From NCBI GenBank assembly GCA_025999115.1, contig BNWW01000098.1:1-5733 (forward strand): a DNA stretch of 5,733 bases. The letters are read 5' to 3'. Below, in pieces: positions 1-5,733 of the stretch. This DNA is from Bacteroidia bacterium. Lineage in GTDB: Bacteria > Bacteroidota > Bacteroidia > Bacteroidales > Azobacteroidaceae. How positions within the stretch are numbered: position 1 is the first letter of the stretch; every line of letters begins with the position of its first letter. The position numbers and the translations under genes were made by a program. The notes under the pieces were generated by a model. The model was given only the letters and a program-made list of their open reading frames with translations. It was not told where the DNA came from and searched no databases.

Positions 1-1103
1 AATATCACCCACGACAACGCCCCCAACACCTCATCCACCACCTCCGGCGACCCAAAACTCCTCACCATCTGCGCAAACAGCGTGATATCCTCCTCCCTCA
101 ATTCATTATTAGTATAAGTCCCATTTGCAACAATATACCCCACAATTTCCTTCACAATCTCTTTCTGTTGTTCTGTCAGAGGGCGTTGATTTTGTCCGCA
201 CCATAATTCAAAGCGCGAGGCTGCAAAGGTAGTCAAAGATTTTAATTTGGGGATTATTTGGAAGGCGTAGCGTACCAATTGGATTAAATTTGTGAGCGCT
301 TCGCGTTCTGTTTCACCGCGTAATGTAGAGACGTGGCATGCTGCGTCTTTACCGGCATCAACAATGGCATACGAATTCCATAACCGCAACATATTGAAAC
401 GTCTGTCGTCTGCGAGTAATTTTTCTTTCAAATCGGAAAGCATGGTGTAGGTAATAGGTTTGTTTTGGTTGTTGTAGATGATTCGCAAGGCTTCTATTTC
501 GTCCCGGTGCGTTTTTCCATATTCCTCAAAGGCTTGTGTGGTGGACTCCGCTTCTTCTTTCGAGAAACCGGTATAAATCACCTCGTCTTCGCCCGGAATC
601 AGTATTTTGACAAATCCGGCATTGAGTATCAACAGCTGTTTTCGGGCTTCGGGATTGTTTGCCAATAAAGCAACCAATGCTTTGCGTTCTGTATTAGGCT
701 CATTTACTTCATTAAATGGCGGCAAAGTTTCATTTTCAAGTGCGCTGAAAATAGAAACCGCCAAATCATACATTGTAATACCGGCAATAGTTGTAAAATC
801 ATTGCGCTGTTTTTCCTTGCTTTTAGCATTGATACGCGAAAGACGGCTTGCCAACAACTGCAAATAATCGTCGGACAAATAGCCGTGAGCGATTTGTTCC
901 AAAAGTTGTTCAAGCGTTGGATTTGCCGGTGGCGGAATTGCTCCTTCCTGTGGTTTGGGAATATATTTTTCAGATTCGGTAACACCCACAGCGTCTACCA
1001 GATAGAACAAATCTTTGCTTGTGGCGTTAGGCGTAACATTGTCAAAGGAATGATTAGATTTTACGCCTTCCGGCGTACCGCAAATACGTAAAATATTAAG
1101 TAT
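1..1103 (-). pseudogene. hsdR: Type I restriction enzyme R subunit (HsdR), C-terminal remnant, 5'-truncated; runs off the left edge
   Basis: An uninterrupted minus-strand frame runs from just inside a TAA stop (1104-1106) to the left edge, about 367 codons. Near its start it reads VTPNATSKDLFYLVDAVGVTE, matching the segment that follows the helicase core in EcoEI-type HsdR proteins. It then has the helical C-terminal domain (EcoEI R C-terminal family): LEQLLEQIAHG, a YTGFSKEEAE region, and near the end LTEQQKEIVKEIVGYI and FAQMVRSFGSPEVVDE. In the family this domain follows the nuclease and DEAD-box motor and holds the complex together. Here the PD-(D/E)XK nuclease and all helicase motifs, including the Q..GRG.R of motif VI, are absent. 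The first in-frame ATG is well inside the domain (about 780-778), so no normal start exists. The true C-terminus is probably only slightly beyond position 1. It faces head-to-head with the glucanase gene at 1123. Family assignment is firm; that it is dead is inferred from the missing start and motor. Confidence -1.
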
Positions 1104-1122
1104 TTATATAAATTATAAACAG

Positions 1123-2223
1123 ATGAAACACAGAATAACATTCTCTCTAATTGTAACTATTGTGCTGATATTCAATGCTGCAGCAATGGCTCAGGACGAT
1201 ATTACTCCCTATCCCGGAGGAAGCGGCGCCTATACCCAATTGGTATGGAATGACGAATTTGATACGGATGGTTTCCCCGATACCGGCAAATGGCGATACC
1301 ATACGGGATTCGGATATAACAATGAACTGCATTACAACACACAACAACGGGCGGAAAATATCGGAATATCCAACGGCATTTTAACGATTACCGCCCGGAA
1401 AGACAATGCGATGATCGACGGCGCCGTCAGAGAAATCACTTCCGCCAGTATTTATACCCAATACAAAGCCGACTGGAAATACGGACGGATAGAAGTAAAA
1501 GCAAAAATGCCGGAACCGGTAAAAGGCGCTTGGCCTGCTATCTGGATGATGCCTACACAACAAGTGTACGGCTATTGGCCCAACAGCGGAGAAATTGATA
1601 TTATGGAATTTATCGGCTATTCACCCGAAAAGATTCACTTTACCTTGCATTCCTACAACAGTAACCACACCGGTAGCGGAGGACTTACTTCGTCGGCGCA
1701 AAGTCCGAATTTATCAACCAAGTTTCATATCTATGCCGTTGAATGGTTTCCCGACCGGATCGACTGGTATTTCGATAATCAAAAGAAATTTACGGTAACC
1801 AATCCGAATACCGATTGGCACGATTGGCCGTTCGATCAATATTTTTATATCATTCTGAATCTGGCTTTCGGCGGATCTTGGGGAGGAGCCATGGGCGTGG
1901 AACCGGATAAACTGCCCGCAGAATACCAAGTCGATTACGTGAGAGTTTTTCAGGCGAAAGGCAACGCGATAACAAATACAAAACAAGAGGAAACAAAAAT
2001 TCAAATATCTTCTTTCGGCGAGATCAATCTGACAAGCGATAAGGTTGTGCCTGTCAAAATCGAATTAATCAATCTGCAAGGACAAATCATGGAAGGAATA
2101 TTTTCCGGCAATATTCAACCGGGACGGAATACGTTCAACATTAACCCGAAATATAAAGGTTTATTTTTATTAAGCGTAACGGCCAACGGGAACCGGAGTG
2201 TTAGTAAAATCATCTTATCATAA
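1123..2223 (+). CDS. Secreted GH16 beta-glucanase (laminarinase/licheninase-like) with T9SS sorting domain
   Basis: This 366-residue protein should hydrolyse beta-1,3- or beta-1,3/1,4-glucan outside the cell or on its surface. Residues 1-23 are a Sec signal peptide with a hydrophobic core ending AMA before Q24. The GH16 module covers about residues 29-277. It starts at PYPGGSG, followed by LVWNDEF and KWRY, and contains WPAIWMM and the catalytic motif GEIDIME. By family knowledge E157 is the nucleophile, D159 the assisting acid and E162 the acid/base. It ends with GGSWGG and DYVRVFQ. Residues 295-366 resemble a T9SS type A C-terminal domain (INLQGQIMEG.FSGNIQPG, then a short strand-rich tail ending SKIILS). 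The ATG at 1123 is preceded by an A/T-rich leader with no Shine-Dalgarno, as usual in this phylum, and places the signal peptide correctly. It is first of a probable two-gene operon with the paralogue at 2243. GH16 is very secure; exact glucan linkage cannot be read from sequence. Confidence -1.
   Translation: MKHRITFSLIVTIVLIFNAAAMAQDDITPYPGGSGAYTQLVWNDEFDTDGFPDTGKWRYHTGFGYNNELHYNTQQRAENIGISNGILTITARKDNAMIDGAVREITSASIYTQYKADWKYGRIEVKAKMPEPVKGAWPAIWMMPTQQVYGYWPNSGEIDIMEFIGYSPEKIHFTLHSYNSNHTGSGGLTSSAQSPNLSTKFHIYAVEWFPDRIDWYFDNQKKFTVTNPNTDWHDWPFDQYFYIILNLAFGGSWGGAMGVEPDKLPAEYQVDYVRVFQAKGNAITNTKQEETKIQISSFGEINLTSDKVVPVKIELINLQGQIMEGIFSGNIQPGRNTFNINPKYKGLFLLSVTANGNRSVSKIILS
1207..1953 (+). repeat. 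GH16 module, copy 1 of a tandem intragenomic duplication
   Basis: The segment encoding PYPGGSG through DYVRVFQ in the first glucanase aligns almost end to end with 3131-3889 in the second. The most conserved stretch at DNA level is an exact 26-nt match, 1366-1391 against 3290-3315, within the part encoding GISNGILTIT. Synonymous differences are frequent elsewhere, so the duplication is not recent. The two differ most in the loop after the catalytic strand (residues 176-195 here). Confidence -1.
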
Positions 2224-2242
2224 ATTATAAAACAATAAAATC

Positions 2243-4168
2243 ATGAATAACAAATTATTTTCATTATTGATAATCATCGGGTTAGGAAATGTGGCAATCG
2301 CTCAAACCACCCGCACGGTTACTACTGCCGCTAACGACGGCGACGGTAGCTTTCGTCAAACGGTTTCTGTCGCCTCAACCGGCGACATCATCACTTTCAG
2401 CGATGCTTTAAGCGGAAACACCATCACATTGTCATCGGCCATATCAATCGGCAAATCACTGACAATCAACGGAAATAGCGTGATTGTATCTGGAGGGAGC
2501 ACCACAAAAATCCTGAATATTTCAGGAAATTGTACCGTGAAAGTAAATCAGCTACATTTCACCCATGCAGAAAATGCAGGCAATGCCGGCGCCATCGAAA
2601 TCGGTTCTGGTGTTACGGCGGAATTTTCATCCTGCCTTTTCAGTAACAATAAATCACAATACGGTCATGGCGGGGTCATTGCGAATGTGGGCGGCAACCT
2701 GAAAATAACAGCTTGCACGTTTTTCTTAAACGCAACGCCTTACGGAGCAGGAGTCGCCGTTTTTAACAATGGAGGAAACACCACGCTTACCGGAAATCTG
2801 TTTTACGGGAATACGGCGTTCATGGAACCCAAAATAGTCAATGTTACCGCAGGAACCGCTGTTTCCAATGGATATAATGTTTCCGATTTGACATCCGCGG
2901 TCTTGAATCACAGCGCCGATAAAGTGGATGCGTTGAATACATTTATCTCCGTGGCGAATGGCGATCCTAATACATCATTTTCAGGATGGGAAAGTTTATT
3001 GCAAATTGTTCCGCCGGGAATAGCGAATTATCCCACGGAAGATTTTTACGGTTTGCCGCGCACGTTTCCGGCAACTGCAGGCGCTATTGATGCGGGAAGC
3101 GTCGATCCCGGAACACCGGTTGATCCGGCTCCGTATCCGGGCGGCTCCGGCGTTTACGACAAATTGGTATGGCAGGATGAGTTTGATACGGACGGATTCC
3201 CCGATTCCGAAAAGTGGAGCTACGAAAAAGGATTTGTACGCAACGATGAAATTCAATATTACACCGAACAACGCGCCGAAAATATCGGCATATCCAACGG
3301 CATTTTAACGATTACGGCGCGAAAAGAAAACGCTACGATCGATGGCGCTGCACGCGAAATCACGTCTGCAAGTATCCATACGCAAAACAAAGGCGATTGG
3401 AAATATGGACGGATAGAAGTGCGCGCAAAAATGCCGGCCCCTTTCAACGGCAGCTGGCCGGCCATCTGGATGCTGTTTTCACAACCCACATTCGGATGGT
3501 GGCCTAATAGCGGCGAAATCGACATTATGGAACATGTGGGTTATACTCCCGAAGCCATTTTCTACAGTTTACATGCAAAGAATTATTACAACGGAAATCC
3601 CACCGGCGACAAGGCAAAAACCACTTCTTCCAACGACAATACCATCGCTACCAAATTCCATGTGTATGCCATTGAATGGTTTCCCAACCGGATTGACTGG
3701 TATTTCGACAGCGAAAAGAAACACACGGTTGCCAATCCCAACACCGGCAATTGGGAAGATTGGCCTTTCGATTATCCGTTTTACTTGATATTGAATTTGG
3801 CCATTGGCGGATCTTGGGGCGGCGCGGCAGGAGTGAATAAAGAAGCGCTTCCGGCGGCCTGTCAAATTGATTATGTGCGGGTTTTTCAGAATGACGAAAC
3901 CATAACCGGTATTGAGCCGGCCACTACAAATAAGGATAATATCCGTGTAAACAGTTCCGGAGAAATTTCATTGGATAATACAAAAGCTTCCAAACTATCT
4001 ATATCTTTATTCAATCTGCAAGGACAATTGGTGGAAAATGTTTTTTCCGGAACGGTTTCTGCCGGAGAAAACACGTTGCACATCCATACGCCCCATTCGG
4101 GAGTATACATAATGAAATTATCGGGTTCGGAGTTTAATTGTAACAAAATAATTTATGTGAGAAAATAA
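2243..4168 (+). CDS. Secreted multidomain enzyme: parallel beta-helix, GH16 beta-glucanase and T9SS sorting domain
   Basis: This 641-residue protein starts with a signal peptide (1-20, ending AIA before Q21). Residues 22-285 look like a right-handed parallel beta-helix. The segment opens with a DGDGSFRQTV-type motif (compare DxGxGSLR in related proteins). It continues with rungs such as GNLKITACTF, GNTTLTGNLFYGN and GYNVSD, and closes with FYGLPR...GAIDAGS, as in choice-of-anchor Q-like proteins. A proline-rich linker (DPGTPVDPAP) leads into the GH16 module at about 297-549. Its catalytic GEIDIME has E425, D427 and E430 by family rules; GGSWGG and DYVRVFQ follow. Residues 566-641 match a T9SS sorting domain (LFNLQGQLVENVFSG, SGVYIMKL, KIIYVRK). 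The GH16 part is a close paralogue of the upstream gene, about two thirds identical by eye. The gene begins 19 nt after it, implying co-transcription. The helix may bind polysaccharide or act as a spacer; that role is inference. GH16 is certain, the helix fold likely. Confidence -1.
   Translation: MNNKLFSLLIIIGLGNVAIAQTTRTVTTAANDGDGSFRQTVSVASTGDIITFSDALSGNTITLSSAISIGKSLTINGNSVIVSGGSTTKILNISGNCTVKVNQLHFTHAENAGNAGAIEIGSGVTAEFSSCLFSNNKSQYGHGGVIANVGGNLKITACTFFLNATPYGAGVAVFNNGGNTTLTGNLFYGNTAFMEPKIVNVTAGTAVSNGYNVSDLTSAVLNHSADKVDALNTFISVANGDPNTSFSGWESLLQIVPPGIANYPTEDFYGLPRTFPATAGAIDAGSVDPGTPVDPAPYPGGSGVYDKLVWQDEFDTDGFPDSEKWSYEKGFVRNDEIQYYTEQRAENIGISNGILTITARKENATIDGAAREITSASIHTQNKGDWKYGRIEVRAKMPAPFNGSWPAIWMLFSQPTFGWWPNSGEIDIMEHVGYTPEAIFYSLHAKNYYNGNPTGDKAKTTSSNDNTIATKFHVYAIEWFPNRIDWYFDSEKKHTVANPNTGNWEDWPFDYPFYLILNLAIGGSWGGAAGVNKEALPAACQIDYVRVFQNDETITGIEPATTNKDNIRVNSSGEISLDNTKASKLSISLFNLQGQLVENVFSGTVSAGENTLHIHTPHSGVYIMKLSGSEFNCNKIIYVRK
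3131..3889 (+). repeat. GH16 module, copy 2 of a tandem intragenomic duplication
   Basis: Counterpart of 1207-1953. Similarity to copy 1 starts abruptly at PYPGGSG and does not extend into the beta-helix and linker upstream of it, which marks a clean module boundary. The copy is slightly longer (253 against 249 codons) because of extra residues in the substrate-side loop (NYYNGNPTGDKAK) and one residue in NTGNWEDW. Confidence -1.
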
Positions 4169-4185
4169 ATTTGCATAATTTTACT

Positions 4186-4193
4186 TACCTTTG
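4186..4193 (+). promoter_or_regulatory. Candidate Bacteroidota -7 promoter element (TAnnTTTG) for the methyltransferase gene
   Basis: TACCTTTG is a full match to the TAnnTTTG element used by Bacteroidota primary sigma factors. It lies 26 nt before the methyltransferase ATG, in the 51-nt gap after the second glucanase, which would give a short leader starting near 4200. The partner TTTG expected about 20 bp upstream is not present at that distance. One TTTG does occur at 4170-4173, but it is too close. If real, the methyltransferase has its own promoter rather than depending on the glucanase transcript. Confidence -1.
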
Positions 4194-4219
4194 CACATCA
4201 TAACAAATGTATATGCTCT

Positions 4220-5146
4220 ATGGCGCTTTCTCCCAAAAATAAAACTCTGCAATTGACTTCCGAAGAACAATCTTTTTGGGACGGAAAATTGTTGCGACCC
4301 AAACAACCGCTTGCTTTGGACGACATCCTCAATCGAACCGTTCAAGGCGACGGATTGGAAATATTGAATTATTTTCCGAAGGCTTTCGCCGATTTAATCA
4401 TCATCGATCCGCCTTACAATTTGAGTAAAAATTTTTCAGGATTGAAATTCAAACAAACATCCGACCGGGAATATCTGGAATATTTGGGTTCCTGGTTTCC
4501 GAAAGTAGTCGAATGTTTAAAACCTTCCGGTTCGTTGTATTTATGCGGAGATTGGAAATGCACAGCGGCGCTTTATGCCATTATGAACCAATACCTTACG
4601 GTAATCAATCGAATTACTTGGCAACGTGAAAAAGGCAAAGGCGCCTTGCACAATTGGAAAAACGGGATGGAAGACATTTGGTTTGGAGTGAACAATCCGA
4701 ACGACTATTATTTTAATGTAGAAGCTGTGAAAATCCGCCGGAAAGTCATCGCTCCTTACAAGCAAGACGGTCGGCCGAAAGATTGGGAAGCCACCGCCGA
4801 AGGCAATTTCCGGATGACTCATCCCTCGAATTTTTGGGACGATATTACGATTCCCTATTGGTCGATGCCCGAAAACACGGCGCATCCCACGCAGAAGCCC
4901 GAAAAATTGATTGCGAAATTGATTTTGGCGAGTTGTCCCGAAGGCGGTATTGTTTTCGATCCCTTCCTTGGTTCAGGTACCACTTCGGTTACGGCCAAAA
5001 AACTCAATCGCCGGTATTGCGGCATCGAAATCAATCCCGAATATGCATGTTGGGCTGAGAAGCGTTTGCATTTGGCGGAAAGTAATCCGGCCATTCAAGG
5101 GTATTATGATGGGGTGTTTTGGGAGAGGAATAGTCGGCCACGGTAA
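4220..5146 (+). CDS. Site-specific adenine-N6 DNA methyltransferase, beta class
   Basis: This 308-residue protein transfers a methyl group from S-adenosylmethionine to adenine in a specific DNA sequence. Catalytic motif IV is DPPY at 63-66 (DPPYNLS). HPTQKP (222-227) precedes the AdoMet-binding motif I, FDPFLGSGTT (246-255), and motif II is GIEIN near E270. The order IV, then target recognition, then X and I is that of the beta class. The DPPY form indicates adenine rather than cytosine-N4 methylation. The intervening section (about 133-215, with ITWQREKGKGA, NWKNGMEDIWF and SNFWDDI) should carry target recognition; the recognised site cannot be read from it. Length is normal and all motifs are intact. 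The ATG at 4220 is chosen because two nearby upstream ATGs (4207, 4213) are out of frame. No restriction nuclease is visible beside it, so it may be an orphan, or its partner may be lost. A decayed higA starts 21 nt downstream. Confidence -1.
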   Translation: MALSPKNKTLQLTSEEQSFWDGKLLRPKQPLALDDILNRTVQGDGLEILNYFPKAFADLIIIDPPYNLSKNFSGLKFKQTSDREYLEYLGSWFPKVVECLKPSGSLYLCGDWKCTAALYAIMNQYLTVINRITWQREKGKGALHNWKNGMEDIWFGVNNPNDYYFNVEAVKIRRKVIAPYKQDGRPKDWEATAEGNFRMTHPSNFWDDITIPYWSMPENTAHPTQKPEKLIAKLILASCPEGGIVFDPFLGSGTTSVTAKKLNRRYCGIEINPEYACWAEKRLHLAESNPAIQGYYDGVFWERNSRPR

Positions 5147-5167
5147 AAAACGGATTATAAATATTAT

Positions 5168-5411
5168 ATGGCAAATATGAAATTTGGGTTTACTCCCACA
5201 CATCCGGGCGAAGTGCTGAAAGATGAAATTGAATACCGTAAAATTTCACAAAGCAAATTAGCCAAGCAAATGGGTATGTCGTACAAGGTTGGGAGTTCCG
5301 GCATATTCGCTTATTAATATTCAAACAAAATATAATATGCAGGTAGCAAGCCGTGATAAATCTTTTCTTGACCGCCTCGCCCGAATACGCCAAGTAGCTG
5401 CCGTATTTTAA
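5168..5411 (+). pseudogene. higA: HigA-family antitoxin, broken by internal deletion and frameshift
   Basis: HigA antitoxins are XRE-type DNA-binding proteins of about 100 residues that neutralise HigB and repress their own operon. The N-terminal part (5168-5287) reads THPGEVLKDEIEYRKISQSK then LAKQMGMSYK, the classic HigA opening and first helices of the HTH. After this the frame gives nine unrelated residues and stops at 5315-5317. One base out of register, the C-terminal part (5289-5411) reads LGVPAYSLINIQTKYNMQVA then SRDKSFLDRLARIRQVAAVF and a stop, which is the usual HigA ending. Compared with the family, about 23-25 residues are missing between the halves. These are the HTH recognition helix and the stretch after it (family pattern VLNEILNGKR...). 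The missing length must not be a multiple of three. No higB toxin is seen upstream, where the methyltransferase ends 21 nt before. Identification of both halves is strong; the deletion size is an estimate. Confidence -1.
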
Positions 5412-5469
5412 GGAAAAACAGAACGATAATAGCCAACTGCAAATTGAATAATCTTTCTAATCAGTTCTA

Positions 5470-5733
5470 TTATAATCGCTTTAGTTTTATGCGAGCATCC
5501 TTAGCCGTAAATTGCCAATTGATTTTTGCATTTTTGTTATTTCTATGCATTTGCCAAGCCAACACTTCTTCTTGCATTTCGTCCATTGTTGCAATATGTC
5601 TGTTCAAACATTGCGCATTTAGCACATGTAGTTCTATCTCTGCCATATTCAGCCAACTGCCATGTTTGGGTGTAAAAACAAACTCCAATCTGTCAATCAA
5701 TCGTTTGGCTTCTTCGGGCAGAAATGCCTCATA
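5470..5733 (-). mobile_element. IS630-family transposase, C-terminal part, cut by the right edge
   Basis: Minus-strand frame, open from the right edge to a TAA at 5470-5472, 87 codons in view. It reads AFLPEEAKRLIDRLEFVFTP then KHGSWLNMAEIELHVL, the end of the DDE domain of IS630-family (Tc1/mariner-like) transposases. In that family the glutamate of the NMAEIE block is the third catalytic acid. The tail QCLNRHIATMDEM...HRNNKNAKINWQFTAKDARIK is also characteristic. The first two catalytic aspartates and the N-terminal HTH lie outside the window. Related proteins, as I recall them, run a few residues past LKRL, so the very end may be clipped. The outer IS end with its inverted repeat should lie in 5412-5469, between the transposase stop and the higA remnant, but I could not fix it without the other end. 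IS630 elements target TA, and several TA sites are present there. Confidence -1.

Noticed and set aside
224..231. TACCTTTG octamer on the minus strand, identical to the promoter element at 4186
   Set aside because: It sits inside the hsdR-derived coding frame with nothing starting just downstream. An eight-base match by chance is likely here.
1062..1077. Perfect inverted repeat tacgcc-ttcc-ggcgta upstream of the first glucanase
   Set aside because: It lies inside the hsdR remnant coding sequence (GTPEGVK), has only a 6-bp stem, and no T-run follows on either strand, so it is not supported as a terminator or operator.
465..1091. Short plus-strand reading frames opposite the hsdR remnant
   Set aside because: They are antisense to a continuous minus-strand frame with clear HsdR similarity and have no recognisable motifs of their own.
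1090..1122. A promoter for the first glucanase in the AT-rich gap
   Set aside because: There is no TAnnTTTG in the gap or immediately upstream of it. The promoter must exist, but I cannot locate it with confidence.
5190..5393. A 67-codon minus-strand reading frame
   Set aside because: It is wholly antisense to both recognisable halves of higA and its product shows no family motif, so it is a shadow frame.
5168..5411. Programmed ribosomal frameshifting joining the two higA halves
   Set aside because: No slippery heptamer or downstream structure is evident at 5285-5291, and a simple shift would still leave the recognition helix missing. An internal deletion explains both facts.
5431..5660. 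The 10-mer agccaactgc occurring at 5431-5440 and 5651-5660
   Set aside because: It is a direct rather than inverted repeat, one copy is within the transposase coding region, and the flanks do not match. This is probably chance, not an IS end.

Overview
The window looks like a piece of a Bacteroidota chromosome, most likely Bacteroidales. The main reason is that two secreted enzymes end in a domain typical of the type IX secretion system (T9SS), which is confined to this phylum. Gene starts lack Shine-Dalgarno sequences and sit behind A-rich leaders. One intergenic spacer carries the TAnnTTTG octamer typical of Bacteroidota sigma factors. The transposase and antitoxin fragments also read like sequences common in this group. 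The species cannot be named from the sequence.

Layout. (a) Positions 1-1103, minus strand: one continuous reading frame without a start codon, encoding the C-terminal part of a type I restriction enzyme R subunit (HsdR). The helicase/nuclease half is gone. The frame opens within about 20 bp of the first glucanase gene, so a breakpoint lies near 1090-1105. (b) Positions 1123-2223 and 2243-4168, plus strand: two tandem family GH16 beta-glucanases, 19 nt apart and probably co-transcribed. They share a GH16 module and a C-terminal T9SS sorting domain. The second also carries about 265 residues of right-handed parallel beta-helix between its signal peptide and the GH16 module. (c) Positions 4220-5146, plus strand: an intact beta-class adenine DNA methyltransferase with no partner nuclease in view. 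(d) Positions 5168-5411, plus strand: a broken HigA-family antitoxin gene. Both ends are recognisable, but the middle, including the DNA-recognition helix, is missing and the two halves are in different frames. (e) Positions 5470-5733, minus strand: the C-terminal end of an IS630-family transposase, cut by the window edge.

How the parts fit. The glucanases form a small secreted unit for beta-1,3- or mixed-linkage beta-glucan breakdown. No SusC/SusD genes, transporters or regulators are visible. Around them are remains of defence and mobile DNA: a beheaded HsdR, a lone methyltransferase, a decayed antitoxin and an IS end. The simplest reading is an accessory region where a carbohydrate-utilisation pair now abuts an eroding restriction/toxin-antitoxin island. 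I see no rRNA, tRNA, CRISPR array or riboswitch. The strongest observations are the two gene ruins, neither of which shows up as a single ordinary open reading frame, and the beta-helix/GH16 fusion. I do not see a convincing new multi-gene system.
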